Positions 27,975-39,467 of a DNA stretch of 64,000 nucleotides are shown here, one piece after another. Position numbers and translations under genes: made by a program. Source of the stretch: Burkholderiales bacterium (lineage in GTDB: Bacteria > Pseudomonadota > Gammaproteobacteria > Burkholderiales > Casimicrobiaceae). The stretch covers positions 124,001-188,000 of the forward strand of contig JAIRJZ010000005.1 of the NCBI GenBank assembly GCA_031260355.1, given 5' to 3'. The notes beneath the pieces were generated by a model. That model worked only from the letters and a program-made list of their open reading frames with translations, made no database searches and was not told where the DNA came from. Every line of letters starts with the position of its first letter. Position 1 is the stretch's first letter.

Positions 27975-28700
27975 ATGCGCCTCCTCGCTTTGGAAACCTC
28001 CACGCACTGGCTGTCGGTCGCCGTCGGCGGCGCGGCAGGGTGGGTGACGCGCGATGTCGAAGTCGGCCCCGGTCATTCCGGACGGATTTTGCCGCTGATA
28101 CAGGAAGCGCTGGCGGAAGCGGGAACGTCGCTGAAACAGATTGACGCGATCGCTTTCGGCGCCGGGCCGGGGTCGTTCACCGGCGTACGCATTGCCTGTG
28201 GTGTGGCGCAGGGGCTGGCGTTGGGTTTGGTGTCCGGAGCGGGGGTTCCGCTGGTGCCGGTGTGCAGCTTGTTGGCGGTTGCCGAGTCGGCGCGGGTGCG
28301 ATATGGTGTTGAGCGTGTTTGCACGGCGACCGACGCCCGGATACGGGAAGTGTATGCCGCCGCTTGGCAGTATCAAGCCGGTGGGTGGGATGAGGTGATG
28401 GTGCCGATGGTGGCGCGCCCGGAAGAAGCGGCAGCCGCGTTTCGCCGGATCGCCGAAACGGCGGAGGACGCTTGGAGTATCGCCGGCGACGGGCTTGCCG
28501 TCTATCCCGAACTGGGCTCGGCATTGCCTTGGCAAGTTGCGGAGGCGAACGTGCGCCCCGCCGCGCAAGCGATAGGTGAACTGGCGCTGGCGGCATGGGA
28601 GCGCGGCGAAAAGGTGACAGCGGCTGAAGCCATGCCGTTGTATGTGCGCCAACGGGTGGCGCTGACTCGTGCCGAACGGGAGGCGGGGGAGACGTTGTGA
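27975..28700 (+). CDS. tsaB: tRNA threonylcarbamoyladenosine synthesis protein TsaB
   Basis: ASKHA-fold partner of TsaD in making t6A at position 37 of ANN-decoding tRNAs. The product has 241 residues. It has the N-terminal LALETSTHWLSVAV, SGRILPLIQEAL and AIAFGAGPGSFTGVRIACG, the diagnostic block. It overlaps rimI by GTGA (28697-28700), the common tsaB-rimI pairing. tsaD, tsaC and tsaE are not in the window. Confidence 0.95.
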   Translation: MRLLALETSTHWLSVAVGGAAGWVTRDVEVGPGHSGRILPLIQEALAEAGTSLKQIDAIAFGAGPGSFTGVRIACGVAQGLALGLVSGAGVPLVPVCSLLAVAESARVRYGVERVCTATDARIREVYAAAWQYQAGGWDEVMVPMVARPEEAAAAFRRIAETAEDAWSIAGDGLAVYPELGSALPWQVAEANVRPAAQAIGELALAAWERGEKVTAAEAMPLYVRQRVALTRAEREAGETL

Positions 28701-29203
28701 AAGTGCAGGAACATGAAATCATCGCTTGTCCGCCGGGATTTGCTTCGCGGCCGATGTTGAGAAACGATTTGCCGCAGATTCTGGAGATCGAACGCGAAAC
28801 GCATTTCACGCCGTGGGGAGAACAGGCGTTTCTCGACGCAATGGCCACCGGCGACGAGTTGCCGGTCGTTCTGGCGGACAGAGAAGTGGTCGGGTACGGC
28901 GTGCTCAAAATTCTCTGGCGCGAAGCGGACTTGCTCAATTTGGCCATCGCCGCGCCGTGGCGGCGGCGGGGATTGGGGCGTTTTCTGGTGACCACCTTGT
29001 TGCAGTCGGCGCTGCGTCACGGCGCGTCGGAAGTGTTTCTGGAAGTGCGCGAATCGAATACGGAGGCACAAACGTTGTACCGGCAGATGGGGTTCGAAGT
29101 GGTCGGGGAGCGCAAAGCGTATTACGCCTGTTCGGGCGGCAGCCGCGAAGACGCGCGACTGATGCGTTGGCAGGAAAAAGGATTTCGGGATGATGCGGCG
29201 TGA
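28697..29203 (+). CDS. rimI: Ribosomal protein S18 alanine N-acetyltransferase RimI
   Basis: GNAT enzyme of 168 residues. The acetyl-CoA binding motif is WRRRGLGRFLVTTLL (near residue 93). It also has LEVRESNTEAQTLYRQMGFEVVGERKAYY, the RimI C-terminal signature split here by position. It starts at GTG overlapping the tsaB stop, and its own 3' end overlaps the uracil-DNA glycosylase gene by 14 bases. It has an unusual 25-residue N-terminal stretch before the GNAT core. Confidence 0.92.
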   Translation: MKVQEHEIIACPPGFASRPMLRNDLPQILEIERETHFTPWGEQAFLDAMATGDELPVVLADREVVGYGVLKILWREADLLNLAIAAPWRRRGLGRFLVTTLLQSALRHGASEVFLEVRESNTEAQTLYRQMGFEVVGERKAYYACSGGSREDARLMRWQEKGFRDDAA

Positions 29204-29987
29204 CGAATTGCTGAATGCGCTGGGACTGACGCCGTGGCGGTTGCGGGGAACGGCAACGCCGAACGCGGATGCGGGCGCAGAGCCGCAGCAGCAACACATA
29301 GCCGTTGACTTGGCGAACGCCTTGCCGCGCGAACCGCAGCCGGAAAAAACACCGTCGGCACTCCCGGCCATGGCGCAAGAAACATTATCGCCGGACGGAC
29401 GCGCGCAACGAATCGCGCAATTGTCGTGGGACCTTTTTGCCGCCGATGTTGCCGCCTGTACCGCTTGTGACCTGTGCAAAACGCGCACCAAGCCGGTGCC
29501 TGGTGTCGGCGATGTCCGCGCGCGCTGGCTGTTCATCGGCGAAGGGCCGGGCGCCGACGAAGACAGAAAAGGCGAACCGTTCGTCGGTCAGGCGGGAAAA
29601 CTGCTCGATCAGATGCTGGCGGCGCTCGGAATGAAACGCGGCAACGACGTTTACATCGCCAACGTACTCAAATGTCGGCCACCGAACAACCGCGCGCCGA
29701 CGCCGCAGGAAGCCGATGCTTGCCGCCCTTATCTCGAACGGCAAATTGCGCTGATTCAGCCGAAGATCATCGTTGCGCTCGGCAAGAGCGCGGCGATGCT
29801 GCTGCTGAACACCGACGCCAGCATTGCCAGCCTGCGCGGGCGCGTGCACCGCTATCGGGAAGCGCCGCTGGTGGTGACGTACCATCCTGCATACTTGTTG
29901 CGCAATCCGGCGGACAAAGCAAAATCGTGGGAAGACCTGGTGTTCACGAAGAGACACCTGGAGAGTGTTTTGGCTTCTGAGTGTTAA
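29190..29987 (+). CDS. Uracil-DNA glycosylase, family 4 (4Fe-4S)
   Basis: Removes uracil from DNA. The product has 265 residues with a variable N-terminal third, then the iron-sulfur CTACDLCKTR motif near residue 90. After that come GEGPGADEDRKGEPFVGQAG (active-site loop), VLKCRPPNNRAPTPQEADAC and VVTYHPAYLLRNP. All four cysteine positions of the cluster are visible. The start overlaps rimI, making tsaB-rimI-udg one translationally coupled operon, a frequent betaproteobacterial arrangement. Confidence 0.94.
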   Translation: MMRRDELLNALGLTPWRLRGTATPNADAGAEPQQQHIAVDLANALPREPQPEKTPSALPAMAQETLSPDGRAQRIAQLSWDLFAADVAACTACDLCKTRTKPVPGVGDVRARWLFIGEGPGADEDRKGEPFVGQAGKLLDQMLAALGMKRGNDVYIANVLKCRPPNNRAPTPQEADACRPYLERQIALIQPKIIVALGKSAAMLLLNTDASIASLRGRVHRYREAPLVVTYHPAYLLRNPADKAKSWEDLVFTKRHLESVLASEC

Positions 29988-30434
29988 AGCGGTTTTGGTT
30001 TGAGCGCGGACTCCCGCTTTCGCCGGAGTGACGGAGTAGTCCAACGGACGCCTATAGCGTTTCAATAGTTTTGAGATAGGTTCTAGAGCAGTTTTGATTT
30101 AAGCGATTACTCCCTGCGATGGCGAGCAGCACTTCGCTCCCCTCTCCCCTTGAGGGAGAGGGGCTGGGGGAGAGGGGTGAACGTTTTCTCTCCCCCTCTC
30201 CCGCCCCTTCGCGCCACCCCTCCAAAGGAGGGGAATTATCAAAATGGCGCTGAAAAGAAGAAGCCCGTGGATTCTGCGACACCGCTTCGCTTCGCGCAGA
30301 ATGACGATGCGCAAGTTAGGGGCATCCACCCGCCCCGTCATCCCAGCTTAGCGCCCTCTTTTCAAAGGGGGTGCCCGCCAAAGGCGGGCGGGGGTTTGTG
30401 GTGGGCACGCTTCGCTCTGCCCACCCTACACGCA
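29988..30434. repeat. Intergenic repeat mosaic between udg and nrdB
   Basis: No gene in 447 bases. It contains AAAGCGGTTTTGGTTTGAGC (29990-30009, an end-motif copy), a second copy AGAGCAGTTTTGATTTAAGC (about 30086-30105) and CCCCTCTCCCCTTGAGGGAG-type hairpins (about 30138-30235). It also has a single arm of the AGAATGACG module (about 30270-30305) and GGGTGCCCGCCAAAGGCGGG (about 30369-30388). Confidence 0.75.
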
Positions 30435-31532
30435 TCAATCCCAACTCAAGGTTCCGCCGGTCTGATACTCGGTCACCCGTGTCTCGAAGAAGTTCTTTTC
30501 TTTCTTCAGGTCGATCACCTCCGACATCCACGGGAACGGATTGTCGGCGCCGGGAAAAAGCTGGTCGAGGCCGATTTGCTGGCAACGGCGGTTGGCGATG
30601 AAGCGCAAGTACTCCTTGAACATCGGTGCATTGAGGCCCAACACGCCGCGCGGCATGGTGTCTTCCGCGTAGGCATATTCGAGATCGACCGCCCTGCTGA
30701 TGAGGCTGCTGATTTCCTGACGAAATTCCGCTGTCCACAAATGCGGATTTTCGAGTTTGATGGTGTTGATCATGTCGATACCGAAATTGCAGTGCATCGA
30801 CTCGTCGCGCAGGATGTATTGATACTGTTCGGAGGAACCGACCAGTTTGTTCTGCCGGCCCAGCGCCAGGATTTGCACGAAGCCAACGTAAAAGAACAAG
30901 CCTTCCATGATGCAGGCGAAAACAATCAGCGATTTCAGCAACTGCTGATCGTTTTCAGCCGTCCCGGTTTTGAAATTGGGATCGATCAGCGTCTCGATGA
31001 ACGGCATCAGAAATTCGTCTTTTTCCGCAATCGACTTGATTTCATGGTAGGCGTTGAAAATCTCGCCTTCATCGAGGCCAAGGCTTTCGACGATGTACTG
31101 ATAGGCATGCGTATGAATCGCTTCCTCGAACGCCTGCCGCAGCAGGTATTGGCGGCACTCCGGCGAGGTGATGTGGCGGTAGGTGCCGAGCACGATGTTG
31201 TTCGCCGCCAAGGAATCGGCGGTCGAAAAGAAGCCGAGGTTGCGGATCACGATCAGCCGCTCGTCATCGGTCAACCCATTCGGGTTCTTCCACAGTTCGA
31301 TGTCGCGCTGCATGTTCACTTCCTGCGGCATCCAGTGGTTCGCGCAACCGGCGAGGTATTTGTCCCACGCCCAGTTGTACTTGAACGGCACCAACTGGTT
31401 GACATCGGCCTTGCCGTTGATGATACGTTTGTCTTCGACGCGCACCCGGCGAGTCTCGATATGTTTGGCGGCGGCTTCGGCCATCGCGCGGTCGGCTGCA
31501 CTGGGCGCGGCCACTTCTTCAAAGGTCAACAT
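30435..31532 (-). CDS. nrdB: Ribonucleoside-diphosphate reductase, beta subunit (class Ia)
   Basis: Di-iron tyrosyl-radical subunit of aerobic ribonucleotide reductase, 365 residues. Iron ligands lie in the helices containing [20 protein letters not shown] and [12 protein letters not shown]. The radical tyrosine is expected in the HTHAYQYI region. The C-terminal tail that docks into NrdA is [12 protein letters not shown]. It lies downstream of nrdA, separated by a 200-base repeat-filled gap that may weaken or modify read-through. Confidence 0.95.
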   Translation of the reverse strand: MLTFEEVAAPSAADRAMAEAAAKHIETRRVRVEDKRIINGKADVNQLVPFKYNWAWDKYLAGCANHWMPQEVNMQRDIELWKNPNGLTDDERLIVIRNLGFFSTADSLAANNIVLGTYRHITSPECRQYLLRQAFEEAIHTHAYQYIVESLGLDEGEIFNAYHEIKSIAEKDEFLMPFIETLIDPNFKTGTAENDQQLLKSLIVFACIMEGLFFYVGFVQILALGRQNKLVGSSEQYQYILRDESMHCNFGIDMINTIKLENPHLWTAEFRQEISSLISRAVDLEYAYAEDTMPRGVLGLNAPMFKEYLRFIANRRCQQIGLDQLFPGADNPFPWMSEVIDLKKEKNFFETRVTEYQTGGTLSWD

Positions 31533-31559
31533 AATATTTTCTGTCCTCGTTTATTGCTT

Positions 31560-31732
31560 TAAGCGTTTTTTGTTTCTGCAAGCATGTTCTCATAAACATG
31601 CGCTGCTTCCCTCTCCCCTTGAGGGAGAGGGTGGCCGGAGGCCGGGAGAGGGGGGCTCACGAAGGTGCGGAGATGCTAAACCACCCCTCTCCCCCAACCC
31701 CTCTCCCTCAAGGGGAGAGGGGAAAGTGCTGC
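31560..31732. repeat. Repeat mosaic between nrdA and nrdB
   Basis: Contains two facing CTCCCCTTGAGGGAGAGG-type hairpins (about 31613-31630 and 31703-31722). The intervening AGGCCGGGAGAGGGGGGCTC and AACCACCCCTCTCCCCCAAC segments are nearly self-complementary, so the transcript between nrdA and nrdB could fold into a large GC-rich structure. Confidence 0.7.
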
Positions 31733-34600
<2,868 letters not shown>

Positions 34601-34702
34601 GAAAACCTCGGAAACAGGATGAGAAACAATCGCGATAAGCACCGGGCATGACCGACCGGAACCTTCAAGGCGCCGCCGATAAAGCGGCAACGGGGTGAGT
34701 AA

Positions 34703-34737
34703 TCTACTATATTTAGCGAAAAAATTCGATAGCTATC
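34703..34737 (-). promoter_or_regulatory. NrdR-like palindrome pair upstream of nrdA
   Basis: CTATATTTAG (34707-34716) differs by one base from the NrdR core CTATATATAG. GATAGCTATC (34728-34737) is a perfect ten-base palindrome. Their centres are 21 bases apart, two helical turns, as expected for cooperative repressor binding. The site is about 105-135 bases before the nrdA start. Confidence 0.5.
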
Positions 34738-34874
34738 TACAGGTGGTGGCGACAGCCAAAAGTTGTCCTGTGAAACAGCCGCCATTGCATGATGCCACAA
34801 GCGTTCAATAAAACCTTGGTAAAACAGTCGGATATACGCCTCCCTCCCTGCTGGCGCGCTTTTTTTCCCTAAGG

Positions 34875-34883
34875 TTACCCACA
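34875..34883 (+). promoter_or_regulatory. Candidate DnaA box (one mismatch)
   Basis: TTACCCACA differs from the DnaA consensus TTATCCACA at one position. It lies 22 bases before a perfect copy in the same orientation, between the divergent nrdA and smc genes. Confidence 0.5.
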
Positions 34884-34896
34884 ATCAAAACTACAG

Positions 34897-34905
34897 TTAT
34901 CCACA
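34897..34905 (+). promoter_or_regulatory. DnaA box (perfect consensus)
   Basis: TTATCCACA, a perfect high-affinity DnaA box, between nrdA and smc. DnaA regulates nrdAB in Escherichia coli through boxes upstream of the promoter, so a similar link between replication initiation and dNTP supply is inferred here. Confidence 0.6.
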
Positions 34906-35062
34906 GAAGTGCTCATTTCACGCCCGCTCTTCACCCGCTTTTTCCAGCCCAAGCGCAGGCGGCGCTTCCGCTATAATTCCCGTTTCGCCGGTTCCGTCGC
35001 AGGGTTTCTGCACTCTTCTGCCGTCCGGCCGTTCATCTGCGTTTTGCTTCAAGAGGCTCGCT

Positions 35063-38000
35063 TTGCGTCTGACCCTTATCAAACTCTCCGGCTTCAAGTC
35101 GTTCGTCGATCCGACCGCCATCGCCACTCCCGGCCAGTTGGTCGGGATCGTCGGCCCCAACGGTTGCGGCAAATCCAACGTGATCGACGCCGTGCGCTGG
35201 GTGCTCGGCGAATCGAAAGCCTCGGCGCTGCGCGGCGAATCGATGCAGGACGTGATCTTCAACGGTGCCGGTGAACGCAAACCGGTTTCGCGCGCCTCGG
35301 TCGAACTGCACTTCGACAACAGCGCCGGTCGCATCGGCGGGCAATGGGGAAAGTACACCGAACTGTCGATCAAGCGCGTATTGACCCGTGACGGCGACAG
35401 CACCTACTACATCAACAACATCCCGGTGCGCCGCCGCGATATTCACGACCTTTTCCTCGGCACCGGCTTGGGCCCGCGCGCTTACGCGATTATCGAGCAG
35501 GGAATGATTTCGCGCGTGATCGAAGCGAAACCGGAAGAGTTGCGCATCTTCCTCGAAGAAGCTGCCGGTGTTTCCAAATACAAAGAGCGCCGCAAGGAAA
35601 CCGAAGGCCGCTTGTCCGATACCCGCGAAAATCTGGCGCGTATCGAGGACATCCGGTACGAACTCGGCAACCAGTTGGCGCACCTCGCCATGCAGGCCAA
35701 GGTCGCCGCCGAATACCGTGACCACGAATCGCGTCTGAAGAACGCTCAGCACATGCTGTGGTATTCGAAGCAGCAGGACGCCGCCAAAACGCGCGAACGT
35801 TGCCAGGCCGACGTTGCCGGTCTGGCCGTCGCTTTCGAGGCGGCGCAAAGCGAGGTCCGCGCGATTGAAACCAAGCTCGAACATCTGCGCGACGCACACT
35901 ACGCCGCCAGCGACGCGCTGCACGATAAGCAAGGCGCGTTCTACGCCGCCAATTCGGAAGTCACCCGGTTGGAGCAGCAACTGGCATTCGCCCGCGAAAA
36001 CGAAACGCGGATCGCCCAACAGGTCGAGCACATTCACGAACAGATCAGCGCGTTGGCCGCGCAGGAAACGCAGTTCGACGGCGAACAGGTTTCGCTGGAA
36101 ACGGCGCTCGAAAATGCGTTGACCACGCAAGAGCAAGCGCAACAAGAAGAGCGTGACGCGCAAGCCGCGTTGCCGACACTGGAAACCGCCGTGCGGGAAG
36201 CCGCGCAACGGTTCGCCGAATTGCAGCAGCAGATGGCGCAACTGGAACAAACCGTGCGCGTCGCCGAAACCCGCCGCGACAACAGCCTGCGCACCACCGA
36301 CCGCTTGCAGCAGCGCCGCGAAAGACTGGAAGCGGAACTCGCCGCGATGAGCGGGCCGGGGGTGGTGGCGGTAACCGATGTCGAAGAACAACTCGCGCAG
36401 GAAACCGCCGAATGGCAGAACCAGCAGCAGGCGCTGGCCGATATGCAGCAAAACGTTCAAACGCTGCAAAGTCAGCAGCGCGACGCGCTCACTCACTGGC
36501 AGGCGCAAAGCAAGGCGCTCACCGACCACACCGCCCGCCATCAGGCGTTGGCGGCGTTGCAGGCCAGGATCGGGCAGCCCGATGCCGAAGCTTGGCTGAC
36601 GCAAAAAGGGCTGAACGAAGCCGCCCGCTTGTGGCAGAAGCTCGACATCGAAACCGGCTGGGAAGACGCGCTGGAAGCCGTGTTGCGCGAGCGCCTGAAC
36701 GCGCTGGAACTCGATTCGCTGGCCGATGTGACGCACTGGCTCGATAACGGCGACGCCGCACCGAAAATCACCGTGTTTTCGGCGCAACGCGCCGGCGCCG
36801 CCCGCGTGTCGCCGCCGAACGATGCGTTGTTCCACAAACTGCGCATCAAGGACTCCCGCTTTGCCTCGCTGCTGGCCGATATGTTGTACGGCGTACGTTG
36901 CCGCGATTCGCTGGCGCAGGCGCTCGCCGATGGCGCCGACTTGCCGCCCGGTGGCAGTTTCGTGATTCCGCAAGGCCACATCGTGACCGCGCAGAGCGTG
37001 ACCGTGTTTGCGCCCGACAGCGAACTGCACGGCGTCATCGTTCGCCAGCGCGAACTGGCGCAACTCGACGAGCACATCGCGCTGGCCGACACACAGGCAC
37101 AGGACGCCCGTCGGGCGCTCGATCAGGCCGAAGAGGCGCTGGCCGCGGCGCAGCGCAACGACCAGAATCAGCGAACCGCGCTGGCATCGCAACAAAAACG
37201 CTGCCACAACCTCGAACTGGAACTGGCGCAACTGCGCAAAGAAGCCGAGGCGTTCGCCGGTCGCAAAGCGCAGATTTCGCACGATTGCGAAGAACTGAGA
37301 ACGCTCGAAGCGCAGGAAGCCGAACAGCGTGACACCATCGCCGCCGAAATCGGCGAAGCGCAAGTGCGGCTGCACGATGACATGACGCAGCGCGAAAGCT
37401 CACGGCACACGCGCAACGAAGCCGATGTGGCGCTGGCGCGTGGCCGCGAGCGCGGGCGCCGTGCCGAAAACGCCGCGCAGGAAGCGCGTTTCGCCGAGCG
37501 CAGCGCCCGCGAGCGTTTGCAGGAACTGACGCGCCGTCGGCAATCGCTGGCGGCACAGAAAACACAGCAGCAAGGCCTTCTCGACCAGTTGTCGGATGAA
37601 AAACAAGCGGTGGACTGGTCGCCGGTCGAGGCCTCGCTGCAACAACAGTTGACCGTCCGCGCCGATGCCGAACAAGCGCTGGCCGCCGCCCGCAACCAGC
37701 TTGAAACGCTGACCGCCGAGTTGCGCGCTTCTGAAGAAACGCGATTGACCGCCGAACACCAACTTGAACCGGCACGCGCCCGCATCGAAGACATGCGCCT
37801 GAAAGAACAGGCCGCCGTCTTGCAGGAGCAGCAGTTCACCGAACAACTGACGGAAGCTGAAGCCGATGTGGACGCTTTGCCGGGAATGCTCAAAGCCTGG
37901 GGCAGAGGTTCGCTCAACAACGAAATCGACCGCCTGCAAAAAGCGATCGCCGCGCTCGGCGCAGTGAATCTGGCGGCGCTCGAAGAACTGACCGCCGCCG

Positions 38001-38572
38001 AAGAACGAAAAAACTACCTCGACAAACAGGCTGCCGATCTTACCGAAGCGATGACGACGCTGCAAAACGCCATTCGCCAGATCGACAAAGAAACGCGCGA
38101 ACTGTTGCAGCAGACGTTCGACATCGTCAATGACAATTTTGCGCGGCTGTTCCCGACCCTGTTCGGCGGCGGCCAGGCCAAGCTGGTGCTGGCCGGTGAG
38201 GAAATCCTCGATTCCGGCATTCAGGTGTTCGCGCAGCCGCCGGGCAAACGCAACACCTCCATCCATTTGCTCTCCGGCGGCGAGAAAGCGCTGACGGCGA
38301 CGGCGCTGGTGTTTGCGATCTTCCAGTTGAACCCCGCCCCTTTCTGTTTGCTCGACGAAGTCGATGCGCCGCTCGACGATTCCAATACGCTTCGCTTCTG
38401 CAATCTGGTGCGCGAAATGAGCGCGCAGACCCAGTTCCTGTTCATTTCACACAACAAACTGTCGATGGAAATGGCCGGACAACTGATCGGCATCACCATG
38501 CCAGAACCGGGCGTGTCGCGCGTGGTCGCGGTCGATATCGCCGAAGCGGTCGATATTGCGGCGGCGGTGTAA
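35063..38572 (+). CDS. smc: Chromosome segregation protein SMC
   Basis: Structural maintenance of chromosomes ATPase of 1169 residues. The N-terminal head has Walker A GPNGCGKSN near residue 32. Two long coiled coils (about 170-480 and 650-930) flank the hinge (about 500-640, with WEDALEAVLRERLNALELD). The C-terminal head has LLSGGEKALTATALVFAI and Walker B PFCLLDEVDAPLDDSN. TTG is the only start consistent with the family N-terminus MRLTLIKLSGFKSF, and AGAGG lies eight bases upstream. It is divergent from nrdA. Confidence 0.95.
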   Translation: MRLTLIKLSGFKSFVDPTAIATPGQLVGIVGPNGCGKSNVIDAVRWVLGESKASALRGESMQDVIFNGAGERKPVSRASVELHFDNSAGRIGGQWGKYTELSIKRVLTRDGDSTYYINNIPVRRRDIHDLFLGTGLGPRAYAIIEQGMISRVIEAKPEELRIFLEEAAGVSKYKERRKETEGRLSDTRENLARIEDIRYELGNQLAHLAMQAKVAAEYRDHESRLKNAQHMLWYSKQQDAAKTRERCQADVAGLAVAFEAAQSEVRAIETKLEHLRDAHYAASDALHDKQGAFYAANSEVTRLEQQLAFARENETRIAQQVEHIHEQISALAAQETQFDGEQVSLETALENALTTQEQAQQEERDAQAALPTLETAVREAAQRFAELQQQMAQLEQTVRVAETRRDNSLRTTDRLQQRRERLEAELAAMSGPGVVAVTDVEEQLAQETAEWQNQQQALADMQQNVQTLQSQQRDALTHWQAQSKALTDHTARHQALAALQARIGQPDAEAWLTQKGLNEAARLWQKLDIETGWEDALEAVLRERLNALELDSLADVTHWLDNGDAAPKITVFSAQRAGAARVSPPNDALFHKLRIKDSRFASLLADMLYGVRCRDSLAQALADGADLPPGGSFVIPQGHIVTAQSVTVFAPDSELHGVIVRQRELAQLDEHIALADTQAQDARRALDQAEEALAAAQRNDQNQRTALASQQKRCHNLELELAQLRKEAEAFAGRKAQISHDCEELRTLEAQEAEQRDTIAAEIGEAQVRLHDDMTQRESSRHTRNEADVALARGRERGRRAENAAQEARFAERSARERLQELTRRRQSLAAQKTQQQGLLDQLSDEKQAVDWSPVEASLQQQLTVRADAEQALAAARNQLETLTAELRASEETRLTAEHQLEPARARIEDMRLKEQAAVLQEQQFTEQLTEAEADVDALPGMLKAWGRGSLNNEIDRLQKAIAALGAVNLAALEELTAAEERKNYLDKQAADLTEAMTTLQNAIRQIDKETRELLQQTFDIVNDNFARLFPTLFGGGQAKLVLAGEEILDSGIQVFAQPPGKRNTSIHLLSGGEKALTATALVFAIFQLNPAPFCLLDEVDAPLDDSNTLRFCNLVREMSAQTQFLFISHNKLSMEMAGQLIGITMPEPGVSRVVAVDIAEAVDIAAAV

Positions 38573-38628
38573 TCCCTGCGTCTGCTTTGAAGCCTTTTTA
38601 GCTGTCCTCCTCATAGCGACATCGCTGA

Positions 38629-39339
38629 ATGAGCTCTTTCATCCTTCACGAACTCAAGACGCTTGCCGATCCCGCTCAAGCGCTTATCCTGCAGCGCTTT
38701 TTCAAAACCGGTAAAGGCGAATACGGCGAAGGTGATGTTTTTCTGGGTATCCGGATGCCCGCACTTCGTGCGCTCAGCAAACAGCGCGAAACGCCACCGC
38801 TGACCGAATTGCAAACCCTGCTCGACAACCGCCATCACGAGGCGCGCATGCTGGCACTGCTATTCCTGATGCGCCGCTATCGTGCAAGCCGCGATGGTGC
38901 AGCGCGGAAACAAGTGTACGACTTCTACCTGGCCAACACCGCGCGCATCAACAACTGGGATCTGGTGGACATTACCTGCCGCGACATCGTCGGTGCTTAT
39001 CTGCTCGACAAAAGCCGGAAGCCGCTTTATCAGCTCGCCAAAAGCAAAAGCCTCTGGGAGCAACGCATCGCCATCATTTCAACGTGGACGTTTATCAAAC
39101 ACCATGATTTTGACGACACGCTGGCATTGTCCGAAAAATTGCTCACGCACCCGCACGACCTGATGCACAAAGCGGTCGGCTGGATGCTGCGCGAAGTCGG
39201 CAAAAAAGACACCTCGGTATTGTGCGCTTTCCTCGACCGCCACTGTTCGCAAATGCCGCGCACAGCCCTGCGATATGCCATCGAGCATTTTTCGGAAAAA
39301 GCACGCAAGAACTATCTGACGAGATCGCGCCTCCGATGA
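38629..39339 (+). CDS. DNA alkylation repair protein (AlkD-like HEAT-repeat glycosylase)
   Basis: The 236-residue protein is made of HEAT-like helical pairs. The blocks GEGDVFLGIRMPALRALSK, NNWDLVDITCRDIVGAYL and HKAVGWMLREVGKKD are the AlkD/AlkC family pattern. AlkD removes bulky or positively charged N3/N7-alkylpurines from DNA. It stands between smc and zipA, which are normally adjacent in betaproteobacteria, so it is probably a later insertion. No damage-inducible promoter was recognised. Confidence 0.88.
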   Translation: MSSFILHELKTLADPAQALILQRFFKTGKGEYGEGDVFLGIRMPALRALSKQRETPPLTELQTLLDNRHHEARMLALLFLMRRYRASRDGAARKQVYDFYLANTARINNWDLVDITCRDIVGAYLLDKSRKPLYQLAKSKSLWEQRIAIISTWTFIKHHDFDDTLALSEKLLTHPHDLMHKAVGWMLREVGKKDTSVLCAFLDRHCSQMPRTALRYAIEHFSEKARKNYLTRSRLR

Positions 39340-39467
39340 AAAGTATTTTGGCATGTCGCCGCTCAGGCTCACGCAAACTCGTTTCCGGCGCGCTTACTTC
39401 GCATAAAAAGAAGTAAAATTATAGTTTTCATTTATTGTTCAATTCATAAACGGGAGATCTTGTCATC

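Noticed and set aside
30099..30341. Short frames inside the repeat mosaics (for example 80 codons at 30.1-30.3 kb and 227 codons at 40.6-41.3 kb)
   Set aside because: They read through GC-rich hairpin modules and give low-complexity Arg/Pro/Ser products in several frames.
35033..37375. 780-codon open frame antisense to smc
   Set aside because: Shadow of the smc coiled-coil codons; no start context and no domain.
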